In this document: one piece after another, positions 1-9,046 of the stretch
Position numbering within the stretch: position 1 is the first letter of the stretch
Layout: each line of letters opens with the position of its first letter
Source: Roseibacillus sp.
GTDB taxonomy: Bacteria; Verrucomicrobiota; Verrucomicrobiia; Verrucomicrobiales; Akkermansiaceae
DNA: 36,299 nucleotides
Assembly: GCA_002715825.1 (NCBI GenBank)
Contig: PBAI01000024.1
Location: 1 to 36,299, forward strand
Reading direction: 5' to 3'
Program-made: the position numbers and the translations under genes
Notes under the pieces: model-generated
The model's database searches: none
What the model saw: only the letters and a program-made list of their open reading frames with translations
What the model was told of the DNA's origin: nothing

Positions 1-2
1 GT

Positions 3-857
3 GCCCCTCTTCCCGCGGACCGGGATGGCATTGTTATGATTGGGCGGTCGGGATCGTGGCGACCCGGTTACCCGGAAATGGAACCCGGAGGGCAGCTTCT
101 GAATATTGACACGGGAAAGATTATCCGCATTCCCTTCGCTGGTGGATCCTGTATTCCAGGATGCTTCACGGACCAACGAACCAAGGTGGTGGTGAGTGCG
201 AACGCAAAGGATGGCTCGGGAGTAGAATTGTTTCTGGTAGATCTATTGCAGGGAACACAGATGTCCCTTGGGGGTGATGCCCTTTCAGGAGGGCTATGTC
301 GAAGCCCGGCGCTGTCCCCGGACGGAGAGACACTGGCACTGGTCTATTCAATGGAACCTGGAAGAGATCAGGTCTATCTTCTGTCCTCGAACGAAGCGGA
401 TCCTCAGCCCCTCGGAGGAGTCTTGGATATCCGGAACCTCTCGTGGCTGGGTGATGGAACGGGTCTTGTTCTTCTGGTTAGTGAAGCTGGTCAGAGAAGA
501 GACAAAAGCGCTGGGATGCGAATCGTGCGGCTGGGGCTGGCAGGGGAAATGTCCGGGATTCGAAGCGATACCGGCGCGTTTGCGACGGTGGCAGGGAAAA
601 ATGCCCAGCGTATCCTTTTTCTGGGGAGCGACCAGCTCTGGTATACTTGCAGTGCCGATGGAAAGAGTGTGTCGAGAGTGGGAAACGGCCTGAAAGACCT
701 TGTTGATCCAGCGGTCAACCCCGAGGGAACTCACGCCGTCATGATTAAACGAGATGCAGAGGGACGGACTTGGCCGATCATAGTGGATCTGGTGAGTGGG
801 AAAAGATTTCCGATCAAGGTAGAGCCGGGGCGCTGGCTTAATCCGGTATGGAGGTAA
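3..857 (+). CDS. TolB/WD40-like beta-propeller protein, 5'-truncated by the window edge
   Basis: The reading frame is open from the first bases of the window, so the ATG at 36 is probably internal and the true start lies to the left. The visible ~284 residues contain PD40-like propeller repeats, for example SPDGETLALVYS followed by YLLSS, with the recurring pattern of serine-proline-aspartate-glycine, hydrophobic strand, then a basic or polar strand. Such propellers occur in TolB-like periplasmic proteins and in the front part of Tricorn-like proteases and PVC secreted proteins. No enzymatic domain is visible in the part present. The gene ends with TAA one nucleotide before the convergent stop of the DUF1501 gene, so the two transcription units meet tail to tail. 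Function is unknown; it could be the C-terminus of a much larger protein. Confidence 0.7.
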   Translation, partial: APLPADRDGIVMIGRSGSWRPGYPEMEPGGQLLNIDTGKIIRIPFAGGSCIPGCFTDQRTKVVVSANAKDGSGVELFLVDLLQGTQMSLGGDALSGGLCRSPALSPDGETLALVYSMEPGRDQVYLLSSNEADPQPLGGVLDIRNLSWLGDGTGLVLLVSEAGQRRDKSAGMRIVRLGLAGEMSGIRSDTGAFATVAGKNAQRILFLGSDQLWYTCSADGKSVSRVGNGLKDLVDPAVNPEGTHAVMIKRDAEGRTWPIIVDLVSGKRFPIKVEPGRWLNPVWR

Positions 858-858
858 A

Positions 859-2208
859 TCAGGAAATCACATCCCAGACCGGTCTACCACTTGAGATCGG
901 AACGGGGCGATCCTGAAGGTCGTGGATCATCGTGTCAGGAGCAATCCCGAGTAATTGGTAGATGGTTGCAGTCAGGTCTTCTGGAGTAACAGGATTCTCT
1001 TCCGGAGCACTGGCGGTTTTGTCGGATTTTCCGTAGACGAACCCTTTTTTTACTCCCCCGCCGGCAAGAAGGACGGAGTAGCATTGAGGCCAGTGATCAC
1101 GACTCACGTTCTTATTGATCTTAGGCGTCCGTCCGAACTCGCCCATCCAAACCACAAGCGTCTCATCGAGCATCCCCCTTTGATCCAGGTCTTCCAGAAG
1201 GGTAGGGAGAGTCTGGTCAGTAATCGGGAGGTGGTATCCTTCGACAATGGGATACATACGAGTGTTATCGAAGCCATGGGTATCCCATCCACCATCGTTG
1301 ATCCTGCGACCTCCAATACTGCTTGCGAAATAGACGGTGGTAAACTTGACCCCGCTTTCGGCAAGACGTCGAGCAAGGAGGCAGCCTTGACCGTAGGTGG
1401 TGCGTCCGTAGCGGTCACGAAGCCACTCTGGTTCCTTGCTCAGGTCGAACGCATTGCGGGCGCGCTCTGAGTTAAGCATACGCAGGGCCCGGTCGTAGTA
1501 CTGATCCATTCCACGTGCTTCAGCGGAGCGATCCATCAGGCGCGATTGCCGGTCAATGAGTTTCTGGAGTCCGCGACGGTGATGAAGGCGGTCAATGTCG
1601 AGACCGTGTGGAAGGCTGAGCTCCGGGAGGCGAAAGTCCTTGGAGTTCGGATCCCGGGGAATAAAGAGGGGGTCATGTTTCTTTCCGAGGAAACTGGCAT
1701 GTTGACCCGGAGTCCGGGATCCATCCGCTACCACGTGAGGGTAGCTTACAAAGGTGGGCAGTTCGGCTACTGTTCCCGGAGCAAGGCGGTCCACAACTGA
1801 TCCGTAGGCTGGATAAAGGTCCGGCAGGTCCCGCAGGCGCTGGTCATCACTCGGCGGGCGCTGCCCTGTCAGAGCATAATAGCCGGCTGAGTTATGATTT
1901 TTCATGGTGTGATGAAGCGTGCGAATTACTGTGCAACGGTCCATCCATTTTGAGAGTCTGGGGAGATGTTCGCAGATTTCGATGTCAGGATTGCTGGTGC
2001 GGATCTGTTTGTGCGGACTGCGATATTCCTTCGGCGCATCCGGCTTCATATCAAGAATATCGATCTGACTTGGTCCACCCCACTGGAAAAGAAAGATGAC
2101 TGACTTTGCCTTTGGCGCGATCGGTATCTCGAGTGGTTCTTTCTCAGCCCCCTGGAGAATTCTCGGCATGGTGAGTCCAAGAAGCCCCATGCCGCCTGCC
2201 TTGATCAT
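859..2208 (-). CDS. DUF1501 family protein (Tat-type secreted, sulfatase/phosphatase-like fold)
   Basis: This 449-residue product belongs to the DUF1501 family, abundant in Planctomycetota and Verrucomicrobiota and usually encoded beside a DUF1549/DUF1553 heme protein, as here. Family hallmarks visible are GGPSQIDILDMKPDAP near residue 45, HNSAGYYALTGQ near 105, GGWDTH near 307 and WMGEFGRTP followed by RDHWP near 355-375. The fold is related to the alkaline phosphatase/sulfatase superfamily; the reaction is not known to me. The ATG at 2208 is the first canonical start in this frame, but it gives MIKAGGMGLLGL, which looks like the second half of a Tat signal. The codons just upstream read SRRT, so the twin-arginine motif lies outside the ORF as started here and the real start may be a non-canonical codon nearer 2265. 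It lies about 100 nt downstream of the DUF1549 gene and is probably cotranscribed. Confidence 0.88.
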   Translation of the reverse strand: MIKAGGMGLLGLTMPRILQGAEKEPLEIPIAPKAKSVIFLFQWGGPSQIDILDMKPDAPKEYRSPHKQIRTSNPDIEICEHLPRLSKWMDRCTVIRTLHHTMKNHNSAGYYALTGQRPPSDDQRLRDLPDLYPAYGSVVDRLAPGTVAELPTFVSYPHVVADGSRTPGQHASFLGKKHDPLFIPRDPNSKDFRLPELSLPHGLDIDRLHHRRGLQKLIDRQSRLMDRSAEARGMDQYYDRALRMLNSERARNAFDLSKEPEWLRDRYGRTTYGQGCLLARRLAESGVKFTTVYFASSIGGRRINDGGWDTHGFDNTRMYPIVEGYHLPITDQTLPTLLEDLDQRGMLDETLVVWMGEFGRTPKINKNVSRDHWPQCYSVLLAGGGVKKGFVYGKSDKTASAPEENPVTPEDLTATIYQLLGIAPDTMIHDLQDRPVPISSGRPVWDVIS

Positions 2209-2310
2209 AGTGCGGCGGGAAGGCTCGGGCGAGAGAGCGCGGAAACTGGAGCAGGAGGGATTGATAGTTCGGGAGGGTTCGAGGTGTTATTGTCGGACAG
2301 TAAAGATCGA

Positions 2311-4533
2311 TCAGTGTCTGAAGAGGAACTCTTTGGAGTTGAGAAGAGCCCATGAGATGTCTTCAAGTGCCCCCCGCCTGCCCGGGCCGGGACGATCCGC
2401 GATGTGTTGAAGAAGTCTTTCCTGTTCCTCGGTGGTCGGGGGCCTGTTGATAGCCGTCCAATAGAGCTCAGCCAGAATTTCCTCATCGCTCAATTTTCCG
2501 GACAGGAGTTGATCAATGAGGTTGCCTTCCGCCTGAATAAGATGAGAGAGAGTTTCTCCACTGGTCATTTCGAAGGCTTGAGCAAGTGAGATTTCATTCA
2601 GGCGCTCGGCGTCAGAGTTCAGCAGTCGCGGGGGTTTGCCAAACAAGTGTAGAAAGCGATCATCATGATGAGGGTTCTTCTCAAGGAATGCTCCCTTGAC
2701 TCCTGGAAGGGCAATCGCCCGTTTAATGTTCTTGTATTGCTTGAATTTTCCGGGTTGTCCGAGTGTCGAGTGGGCGGCATCGAGGAGGACCTCGGCAGGT
2801 AGTCTTGTCATGGATGCCCGGGCATAGTTTTCGGAATCTCTTACGTTGGTGCTGTTGGTCTCGGTAGAGAGTTGATAGGAGCGAGAGCTTGTGATTCGGA
2901 GAATGATATGTCGCAGGTCGTAGCCGTGATCAGAGAAATCTCTTGCGAGTGCTCTCAGTAACCTTGGGTGGCTGGCCGGGTTGGTGGGCCGGAAATCATC
3001 AACCGGGTTTACCAGACCACGCCCCATCAAGTTGTACCAGATCCGATTTACCTGAACCATGGCAAAGAGGGTATTGCCGGGGTCGGTAATCCAATCAGCT
3101 AGTTGCTCGAAACGGTCTTGCTCCGCATTCAAGGCAACTGCTTCAGATCCCAGAAGTCCCGGCTCAGGTGGTTTTTTACTTCTTGGATCCTTGAACTTCC
3201 GCTCAGAGACGAGTTGGACTTCCTGCTCTCCAACGAAGGTATTCTTGTCGAACTTATCGCGGCGCTTGTTCTCAATAACCTTGTAATCAATGCCATCAAA
3301 GAGAGCTGCGAACTTGTAGTATTCGTCTTGTGTCCATCGGTCGAAGGGGTGGTTGTGGCATTTGGCACAACGCAGGCGGGCACCGAGAAAGAGTTGGGCT
3401 GTAGCTTCGGAGCGATCGGTCGGATTGCGGAGTGCCCGGTAGTAGTTAGCTGGAGGGTTGTTATAAGTGCTTCCCCGAGCGGTAAGAAGTTCGCGCACGA
3501 ACTGGTCGATTCCCTTGCCCTTATCAAAGCTTTCGCGCATCCAGCCGTGGAAGGCCTCAACCCCGGTGTTGTCCAGGACCTTCTCCTCGTTGCGCAGGAG
3601 ATCGGACCACTTGAGAGCCCAGAACTGAGAATACTCCGATCTTTGGAGAAGTTGCTTGATTAGTGTTTGCCTCTTGTCTTTCGCGGCGTTGGCAACGAAG
3701 GAACGAGCTTCTGCAGCCGTAGGCAAGGTCCCGATGATATCAAGGAAGGCACGTCTGACAAAGGTGGCGTCGTCACACAACCCCGATGGGTTCATGCGGA
3801 GACGACGCAGCTTAGTGAAAATGTGCTCGTCGATGTAATTGACAGGAACGGGATCATTCCACGTGAACTCAGGCCGTTCAGGTAGAAGGGTAATGCGAGT
3901 TGAAACGTGCTTGTTCAAATAACGGGTGAGAACTGTTGTCTCTCCCGGTTTGAGGAAGGTGACTTTCCCCTTTGGATCTATTTCGGCCAGCAGGTTGGAG
4001 AGGCTGTAGGTCGCCCAGTAAGTTACGTCGCGTTGCTCTCCATCGTCGAAGGTCGCCCAAACCCTGAGCTGAAGACTGCGTTGCGGTTCGCTGAAAATGG
4101 CAGAATCGGGGGTAACCTTCAGCGAGATCAAGTTGGCTGCTTCGCCGCTATCATCTTCCGCGCCCTGTGCGATCCAGCGGAGCAAAAGGGAGTATTCCTG
4201 CGAATCGACGGCGAAGCGCTCGTTGCCCTTGTGCTCCATTTGGACAGTTGGCTTGCGAAGAATCCAGCTGGCTGCGGGACTGCTCTTTTTCACCCTTCTT
4301 GCGCCTTCCAAAAGAGCCTTATGGTCTTCTGCGGGCTTTTCGCCCCAGAGCGACAGTTTAAGTTCGCCTTTTCCATCCCGATGGCCGTGACAGCCTCCGG
4401 TATTGCAGCCGCCCCGTGAAAGGATGGGCATGATGTCGTTCCGAAAAGAGACGCGCGTTTCTTGCGCAGAGGTGAGATCAATCGGAGACAGGAGAATTCC
4501 AAGACACAAATAGACCCGGAAGTGACTCACCAT
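2311..4533 (-). CDS. DUF1549/DUF1553 domain secreted heme protein (PSCyt2-like) with Ig-like domain
   Basis: The product is about 740 residues when started at the ATG at 4533, which gives a clean signal peptide (MVSHFRVYLCLGILL, cleavage near SAQ). A longer frame reaches 4632 but adds a basic, unstructured leader, so I prefer 4533. After the signal comes a C43-x4-C48-H49 motif in GGCNTGGCHG, the usual non-standard heme motif of this family, then a bacterial Ig-like stretch around residues 135-230. DUF1549 follows (FVRRAFLDIIGTLPT, then CAKCHNHPFDRW with a CxxCH motif), and DUF1553 ends the protein (QVNRIWYNLMGRGLV, NRPPTTEEQERLL). The protein is expected outside the cytoplasmic membrane. Its substrate is not established for the family. 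It heads a minus-strand pair with the DUF1501 gene. Confidence 0.9.
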   Translation of the reverse strand: MVSHFRVYLCLGILLSPIDLTSAQETRVSFRNDIMPILSRGGCNTGGCHGHRDGKGELKLSLWGEKPAEDHKALLEGARRVKKSSPAASWILRKPTVQMEHKGNERFAVDSQEYSLLLRWIAQGAEDDSGEAANLISLKVTPDSAIFSEPQRSLQLRVWATFDDGEQRDVTYWATYSLSNLLAEIDPKGKVTFLKPGETTVLTRYLNKHVSTRITLLPERPEFTWNDPVPVNYIDEHIFTKLRRLRMNPSGLCDDATFVRRAFLDIIGTLPTAAEARSFVANAAKDKRQTLIKQLLQRSEYSQFWALKWSDLLRNEEKVLDNTGVEAFHGWMRESFDKGKGIDQFVRELLTARGSTYNNPPANYYRALRNPTDRSEATAQLFLGARLRCAKCHNHPFDRWTQDEYYKFAALFDGIDYKVIENKRRDKFDKNTFVGEQEVQLVSERKFKDPRSKKPPEPGLLGSEAVALNAEQDRFEQLADWITDPGNTLFAMVQVNRIWYNLMGRGLVNPVDDFRPTNPASHPRLLRALARDFSDHGYDLRHIILRITSSRSYQLSTETNSTNVRDSENYARASMTRLPAEVLLDAAHSTLGQPGKFKQYKNIKRAIALPGVKGAFLEKNPHHDDRFLHLFGKPPRLLNSDAERLNEISLAQAFEMTSGETLSHLIQAEGNLIDQLLSGKLSDEEILAELYWTAINRPPTTEEQERLLQHIADRPGPGRRGALEDISWALLNSKEFLFRH

Positions 4534-4714
4534 GCCCCCAAAAGATCGTCTCTGGCAGGCTCGGTTCCAAGTGTAAAGTTTGTGGATGAACCAGTCGTGG
4601 TGTGAAACGTGCACGCGGGAGGTGGAACGCAAAGGGACTTAAAATAAAGACCGATTGCAAAGTTCTGATTGAAACATTTCATCTGATGGATTCGTATGAA
4701 GGCAACCTATCGCC

Positions 4715-5761
4715 ATGCTTTTAACCTTCTCTTTCAGAATAACTTTGGTCGCTGCCTGTGTGGCAGGAAACTCTTTCGGGCAGCTCTGGACTGATGCGGC
4801 GGATAAAACGCTTCCCCCGGACTTCCGGGTGCAGGGCGAATACGCGGGGCAGGAAATGGGAGCGCAGGTAATCGCGCTGGGAAAAGGAAGGTTTCATGCG
4901 GTGGTTTATCCCGGTGGATTACCGGGTGCCGGGTGGGACGGTAAGAATAAATCTCTTTTGGATGGGAAGCTGGACGGAGATCAGGCGTTATTTACCGCGG
5001 CCGAAGGCTCAAGAAGTTATATGGCACGTGAGGCAGGTAAGTTCAGCGCTACCCGCGACTTTCCTCCGCGGGGCCATAAACCTTACAGCGGATCGATTTC
5101 GAATGGAGTGTTTTCGGGGACTTCGGCCAAGGGGGCTAAATTCTCTCTGAAGCGGATCGTTAGAAAGTCTCCCTCTCTCGGGGCAAAGCCCCCCCGCAAT
5201 GCCATCGTCCTCTTCGACGGGAGTAGAGAGAGCATGAGGAACTGGCAGGGAGGTCGTTTCGATGAAAAGACAGGATTACTCAATACGGATGGACAAGATA
5301 TTCGAACTAAGAAAAAGTTTCTGAATTACATCATGCATGTGGAATTCATGCTTCCATTCAAGCCCGATGCCCGGAGTCAGGGGCGCGGAAACAGCGGGTT
5401 CTATCAGGTGGATTTGTATGAGATGCAAATCCTCGATTCCTTCGGCCTCATGGGTCTTAACAACGAGTGCGGAGGAATTTATCAGAAGGCTGACTCAAAG
5501 GTGAACATGTGCCTTCCTCCCCTTCAATGGCAGGCTTATGATGTCGATTTTAATTCCGCGGTCATGAAGGATAACAAGAAGGTGACTAATGCGATTCTTA
5601 CCGCCCGTCTCAACGGGGTAACTATTCACGAAAAGCTTCAGATCAACGGTAAAACGGGTGGTGCCCGTGGAGAGCCTGAAGGGACTCCCGGAGTGATAAA
5701 ACTACAGGGACACGGAAATCCTCTGCAATTTCGCAACGTGTGGCTTCTGCCGAAAGAATAG
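4715..5761 (+). CDS. DUF1080 (3-keto-disaccharide hydrolase-like) secreted protein A
   Basis: This 348-residue protein has a signal peptide (MLLTFSFRITLVAACVAGNS), an N-terminal module of about 120 residues (36-155) and a C-terminal DUF1080 domain (about 162-346). DUF1080 is a jelly-roll domain similar to family 16 lectin/glucanase folds, annotated as 3-keto-disaccharide hydrolase in some members. Visible marks are NAIVLFDGS, SQGRGNSGFYQ, YEMQILDSFG and the ending HGNPLQFRNVWLLPKE. The N-terminal module (DFRVQGEYAG, VVYPGGLPGAGWDG) is shared almost block for block with the gene at 14812-15879, so the two are paralogues. It starts divergently from the DUF1549 gene and is followed by the sulfatase on the same strand. 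Activity on a glycan is inferred from the fold and the neighbours. Confidence 0.87.
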   Translation: MLLTFSFRITLVAACVAGNSFGQLWTDAADKTLPPDFRVQGEYAGQEMGAQVIALGKGRFHAVVYPGGLPGAGWDGKNKSLLDGKLDGDQALFTAAEGSRSYMAREAGKFSATRDFPPRGHKPYSGSISNGVFSGTSAKGAKFSLKRIVRKSPSLGAKPPRNAIVLFDGSRESMRNWQGGRFDEKTGLLNTDGQDIRTKKKFLNYIMHVEFMLPFKPDARSQGRGNSGFYQVDLYEMQILDSFGLMGLNNECGGIYQKADSKVNMCLPPLQWQAYDVDFNSAVMKDNKKVTNAILTARLNGVTIHEKLQINGKTGGARGEPEGTPGVIKLQGHGNPLQFRNVWLLPKE

Positions 5762-5855
5762 GAAAGAATTCACTTTCGATCAGCCCTTTCAAGATCGCGA
5801 CAATCCCGGGGTGAATTAATGTTAATTCGTCGCCGTGGTTTCATCACCTCACATC

Positions 5856-7247
5856 ATGACTCGCAAAAAACAAAGGGCACCGGGTAGATTCGGAATATTG
5901 ACGGCAGTGTTTCTCGCGGTGCTGACTTTGGAATGCCCTGCTGCAGCGAAGCCCAATATCCTTTTCATTCTGATCGATGATATGGGGTGGATGGATCTTG
6001 GGTGTCAGGGGAATTCTCACGTAAAGACCCCCCATATCGACCGGTTTGCAACAGAGGGAGTGCGGTTTACGGATGCTTACGCACCGGCCCCGGTCTGTTC
6101 CCCGACAAGGGCAGCCCTCATGACTGGTCATTCTCCGGCGCGGCTGCACCTCACGAATCATCTGCCTCATCAAGACCGGTTTACTCCGCCGGATTCAAAG
6201 CTCTTGCCAGCGGAAATGAGAGATCATCTCCCTCTTGAGTATACCACGATCGCAGAGCGTCTCCGTGATGAAGCAGGATACGCCACCGCCTTCATTGGGA
6301 AATGGCATCTCTACAAGGGCCGGGAGGAAAAGTTCGCGGCTCAGTTTCAGGGTTTCGATATTAACATCGGGGGTTGCTCCTACGGGGGGCCGCCCACTTT
6401 TTTCGATCCCTACCGGATCCCGTTTCTCACAGATCGCAAGGAGGGGGAATATCTTCCGGATCGGCTGGCAGACGAAACAATCAGCTTCATGCGGAAGCAG
6501 GTGCAGGCAAAGAAACCATTCTATGTCGCCCTATGGAATTATACCGTACACTGGCCGATGGAGGCTCCTGCGGAGTTTGTCGCAAAGTGGGCTGACAAGC
6601 CAAAGGTGGGCTACAATCACAAGATTTACCCGGCAATGTTGGAAACGATGGACCTTGCCATCGCGCGTGTTCTCGGAGAGCTCGAGCGGTTGAAAATCGA
6701 GGAGGAAACGTTCGTTGTCTTCACCTCGGACAATGGGCCCTTCGGGGGGGTGGGTGATGCGCGTCCGCTGCGGGCAGATAAAGGGCATCTTTACGAGGGA
6801 GGGATCCGGGTGCCACTGATTGTGCGGTGGCCGGGAAAGGTGGCGGCGGGGAAGGTCCGTGAGGACCCCGTCATTCTCACGGATTTTTATCCGACCCTTC
6901 TTGAGGTGGCTGGTCTGAAGACGAGGAAGCACTACCCCGGGGATGGCGAAAGCCTCCTGCCCCTCCTGACGGACAAGGGGGATCTGGAGCGGGATGCCAT
7001 CTTCTGGCATTATCCTAATTTTGCCTTTCACCGTGACAACCGGCTGGGAAGTGCCATTCGGATGGGAGACTACAAGCTCATTGAGTTTTTCGACCGCAAC
7101 GAGGTGGAACTCTATAATCTCAGGGAAGATCTCGGGGAAAAAAAGAACCTTGCAGCGGTTGAAGCAGGTCGCGTGCAGGAGATGCGAAAGCGCCTGAGCC
7201 GCTGGAGAGAGAAGAGTGGTGCTCGCATGCCTCGTCCGAGGGAGTGA
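5856..7247 (+). CDS. type I arylsulfatase (formylglycine-dependent)
   Basis: The product is about 463 residues from the ATG at 5856; a GTG at 5835 in the same frame would add seven residues. A basic N-terminus and hydrophobic stretch (RFGILTAVFLAVLTL) indicate export. The sulfatase signature is complete: CSPTR with Cys81 as the residue converted to formylglycine, followed by TGHSPARLHL; PNILFILIDDMGW supplies the two metal-binding aspartates (D41, D42); GKWHL and FTSDNGPFGG supply further active-site residues. Length and motif order are typical of the Pfam sulfatase family. It would hydrolyse sulfate esters, most likely on polysaccharide fragments in the periplasm, but the substrate cannot be read from the sequence. 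No anaerobic or FGE-type activating enzyme is in the window. Confidence 0.95.
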   Translation: MTRKKQRAPGRFGILTAVFLAVLTLECPAAAKPNILFILIDDMGWMDLGCQGNSHVKTPHIDRFATEGVRFTDAYAPAPVCSPTRAALMTGHSPARLHLTNHLPHQDRFTPPDSKLLPAEMRDHLPLEYTTIAERLRDEAGYATAFIGKWHLYKGREEKFAAQFQGFDINIGGCSYGGPPTFFDPYRIPFLTDRKEGEYLPDRLADETISFMRKQVQAKKPFYVALWNYTVHWPMEAPAEFVAKWADKPKVGYNHKIYPAMLETMDLAIARVLGELERLKIEEETFVVFTSDNGPFGGVGDARPLRADKGHLYEGGIRVPLIVRWPGKVAAGKVREDPVILTDFYPTLLEVAGLKTRKHYPGDGESLLPLLTDKGDLERDAIFWHYPNFAFHRDNRLGSAIRMGDYKLIEFFDRNEVELYNLREDLGEKKNLAAVEAGRVQEMRKRLSRWREKSGARMPRPRE

Positions 7248-7316
7248 GTCAGCGTCTTCAAGTCCGAAGGGGCAGTTAATCCGATCGGGATGCCTTTACT
7301 TGGAGCTCTTGATGAG

Positions 7317-8942
7317 TCAAGCCCCGGGAGAGGCTGGGGGAACCGGAGGGGGCAATTTGGAGGGGTGTAGCTTCCTGCCATTCAGCATCACTCCGATGAG
7401 GGTATAGCGCACAAGGTATCTGTAGGTAAGAAGCAGGAAGGCAAAGGTGACCACACAGAGCAGGGTAAGCTTGAGAGAGCTGGGAAGATTCCAGCGTGAG
7501 ATCAGGGCCTGGAGCATCATCACAAGAGGGAGGTGGGCGAGATACATCCAGTAGGAGGCATCCGAGACGAAACGCACGCCCTTGTTCTCGCGCGAGAACA
7601 AGCTCCGAAACAGGCCGATGAAGGCGAGGATCATCACCCATGCGAAGAGGGCTGCGCAGAGGCTGTAGACGACACGCTGCTCTCCCACGGGAACCTGCTG
7701 AAAAAGATGAATCCCATAGACCCCCAGTGGAACAGCAGCTACCAGCAGGAACGGCCACCAGCGTCCTGCCTGATCCTCGAATTCGTGGCGGCCGAAGCAG
7801 ACTGCGCCGTAGCCAAAGAAGATGGCATAATAAAGCAGCTTTGGAGGCCACGGAAGAATCCCCATGGCGGTATCGGGACCAAAGGACTGGGTCATGAAAT
7901 ACTGCGCGCAGGCCGTTAAGGGGACTAAAGCAAGGAGCGCGACTGGAGGCCGGAGGAGCCAAGCTGGAAGTGAGGGAGTTCCGAGGGCCTTGAGGGTCAG
8001 GATGGCTAAGGCGAATCCCGCAACCAGCATGAGAAGATAGTAGAGAAACCAAAGGTGGGCAGTGAGGGGTAACATGGTGAGAATCATGTAGAAGTCCTTA
8101 AGTTCATTTAGCGTGGCGGTGGATTCTTTGCCCGTGGCGCCGCTTGCGATCAGGATTGGTTCAAGCTGTTCTCTTCCGGCCAGCACTTCCCTGCGGTCGA
8201 CGGTGACATTGAGCATCCCGGAGATGATTTCGACTGTATTCCAGCTCTCCCGCAAGCTGTCGAGGGGGGTCTTCTTCTCCCAGGAGCGGGCATTCACCTG
8301 TGCGCCCTTGTCGAGGAGGAGTTTGGCAATTTCGGTTCGGCCAAGAAAGGCAGCGCCATGCAGCGCGGTATGGCCCCCCTCGTCGGTTTGATCCGGGGTG
8401 GCGCCAAATTCAAGGAGGGTCTTGGCGCACTCACTCTGGTTATACCAGACAGCGACCATCAGGGCGCTCTGGTCTGCCCGATCGGTCTGATTAGGGTCTG
8501 CACCCTGTTCCAGCTCTTGAGTCAGTTGTGTAATATTTCCCTCGTGCAGAGCGGTCCAGAAGGTGGTCTCTCCGGCAGTTCTCTTAGGCCCGACTTGAAA
8601 GTTTTTGCCCAGAGAGTCCGCGACCCACACCAAAGGGATGATAATGATTCCGCCCACAACGAGTGGGAGGAGAATGCGTTTGACGCGATGGAGAAGAAGG
8701 GCGCCAAGACCTTTCCGCCTCCACAGCATGGTGGTGAAGTATCCGCTGATGAGGAAAAAGAGGGGCATCCTGAACCCGTGGATGGCCTGATTGGCAAATT
8801 CATACGCCTCATGCTGTTGCAGGTCCTGAGCAGGCCAGTAAGGATTGGCGAAAAAGGAGAGGAGACCGTGCATCACGATCCCGAGCAACATCGCGGTGGC
8901 TCTGAGGGCATCGAGGTGGTGGTAACGCGGTGACCCGATCAC
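7317..8942 (-). CDS. acyltransferase 3 (OpgC/OafA-like) membrane protein with inserted ankyrin repeats
   Basis: I place the start at the GTG at 8942 (541 residues), because AAGGA lies about 7 nt upstream; a TTG at 8978 would add 12 residues. The N-terminus RYHHLDALRATAMLLG and the R14-x10-H25 pattern match the acyltransferase-3 family, which moves acyl or succinyl groups onto glycans across the membrane. Transmembrane segments appear near 18-34, 58-75 and 90-110. Then comes a soluble insert of about 145 residues (126-270) with ankyrin repeats, for example EGGHTALHGAAFLGRTEIA, LLLDKGAQVNA and LLEFGATPDQTD. The membrane part resumes at about 285 with HLWFLYYLLMLVAGF and continues to the end. 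The basic loop between segments 2 and 3 (WRRKGLGALLLHRVKR) points to the cytoplasm, which would put the ankyrin block on the outer face. The C-terminus is proline-rich. Confidence 0.88.
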   Translation of the reverse strand: MIGSPRYHHLDALRATAMLLGIVMHGLLSFFANPYWPAQDLQQHEAYEFANQAIHGFRMPLFFLISGYFTTMLWRRKGLGALLLHRVKRILLPLVVGGIIIIPLVWVADSLGKNFQVGPKRTAGETTFWTALHEGNITQLTQELEQGADPNQTDRADQSALMVAVWYNQSECAKTLLEFGATPDQTDEGGHTALHGAAFLGRTEIAKLLLDKGAQVNARSWEKKTPLDSLRESWNTVEIISGMLNVTVDRREVLAGREQLEPILIASGATGKESTATLNELKDFYMILTMLPLTAHLWFLYYLLMLVAGFALAILTLKALGTPSLPAWLLRPPVALLALVPLTACAQYFMTQSFGPDTAMGILPWPPKLLYYAIFFGYGAVCFGRHEFEDQAGRWWPFLLVAAVPLGVYGIHLFQQVPVGEQRVVYSLCAALFAWVMILAFIGLFRSLFSRENKGVRFVSDASYWMYLAHLPLVMMLQALISRWNLPSSLKLTLLCVVTFAFLLLTYRYLVRYTLIGVMLNGRKLHPSKLPPPVPPASPGA

Positions 8943-9046
8943 GGCGGTATCCTTCCCCGGGATGAGGTGAGGGGACAAGGAGGGAGTAGAGAATCTTCCT
9001 CAGATACCTCGTTGCGGGAGCCCTAGCGGTAAGATAGGAGATTCAA

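Noticed and set aside
3103-3663. Long plus-strand open frame opposite the DUF1549/DUF1553 gene
   Set aside because: It lies wholly within a well-supported gene with recognisable domains on the other strand and shows no family motif of its own.
5835-5855. GTG start seven codons upstream for the sulfatase
   Set aside because: No ribosome binding site supports it, and the ATG at 5856 gives a normal basic signal-peptide start.
8943-8978. TTG start for the acyltransferase gene
   Set aside because: The GTG at 8942 has a good AAGGA site about 7 nt upstream, and the extra 12 residues add nothing recognisable. The longer form cannot be fully excluded.
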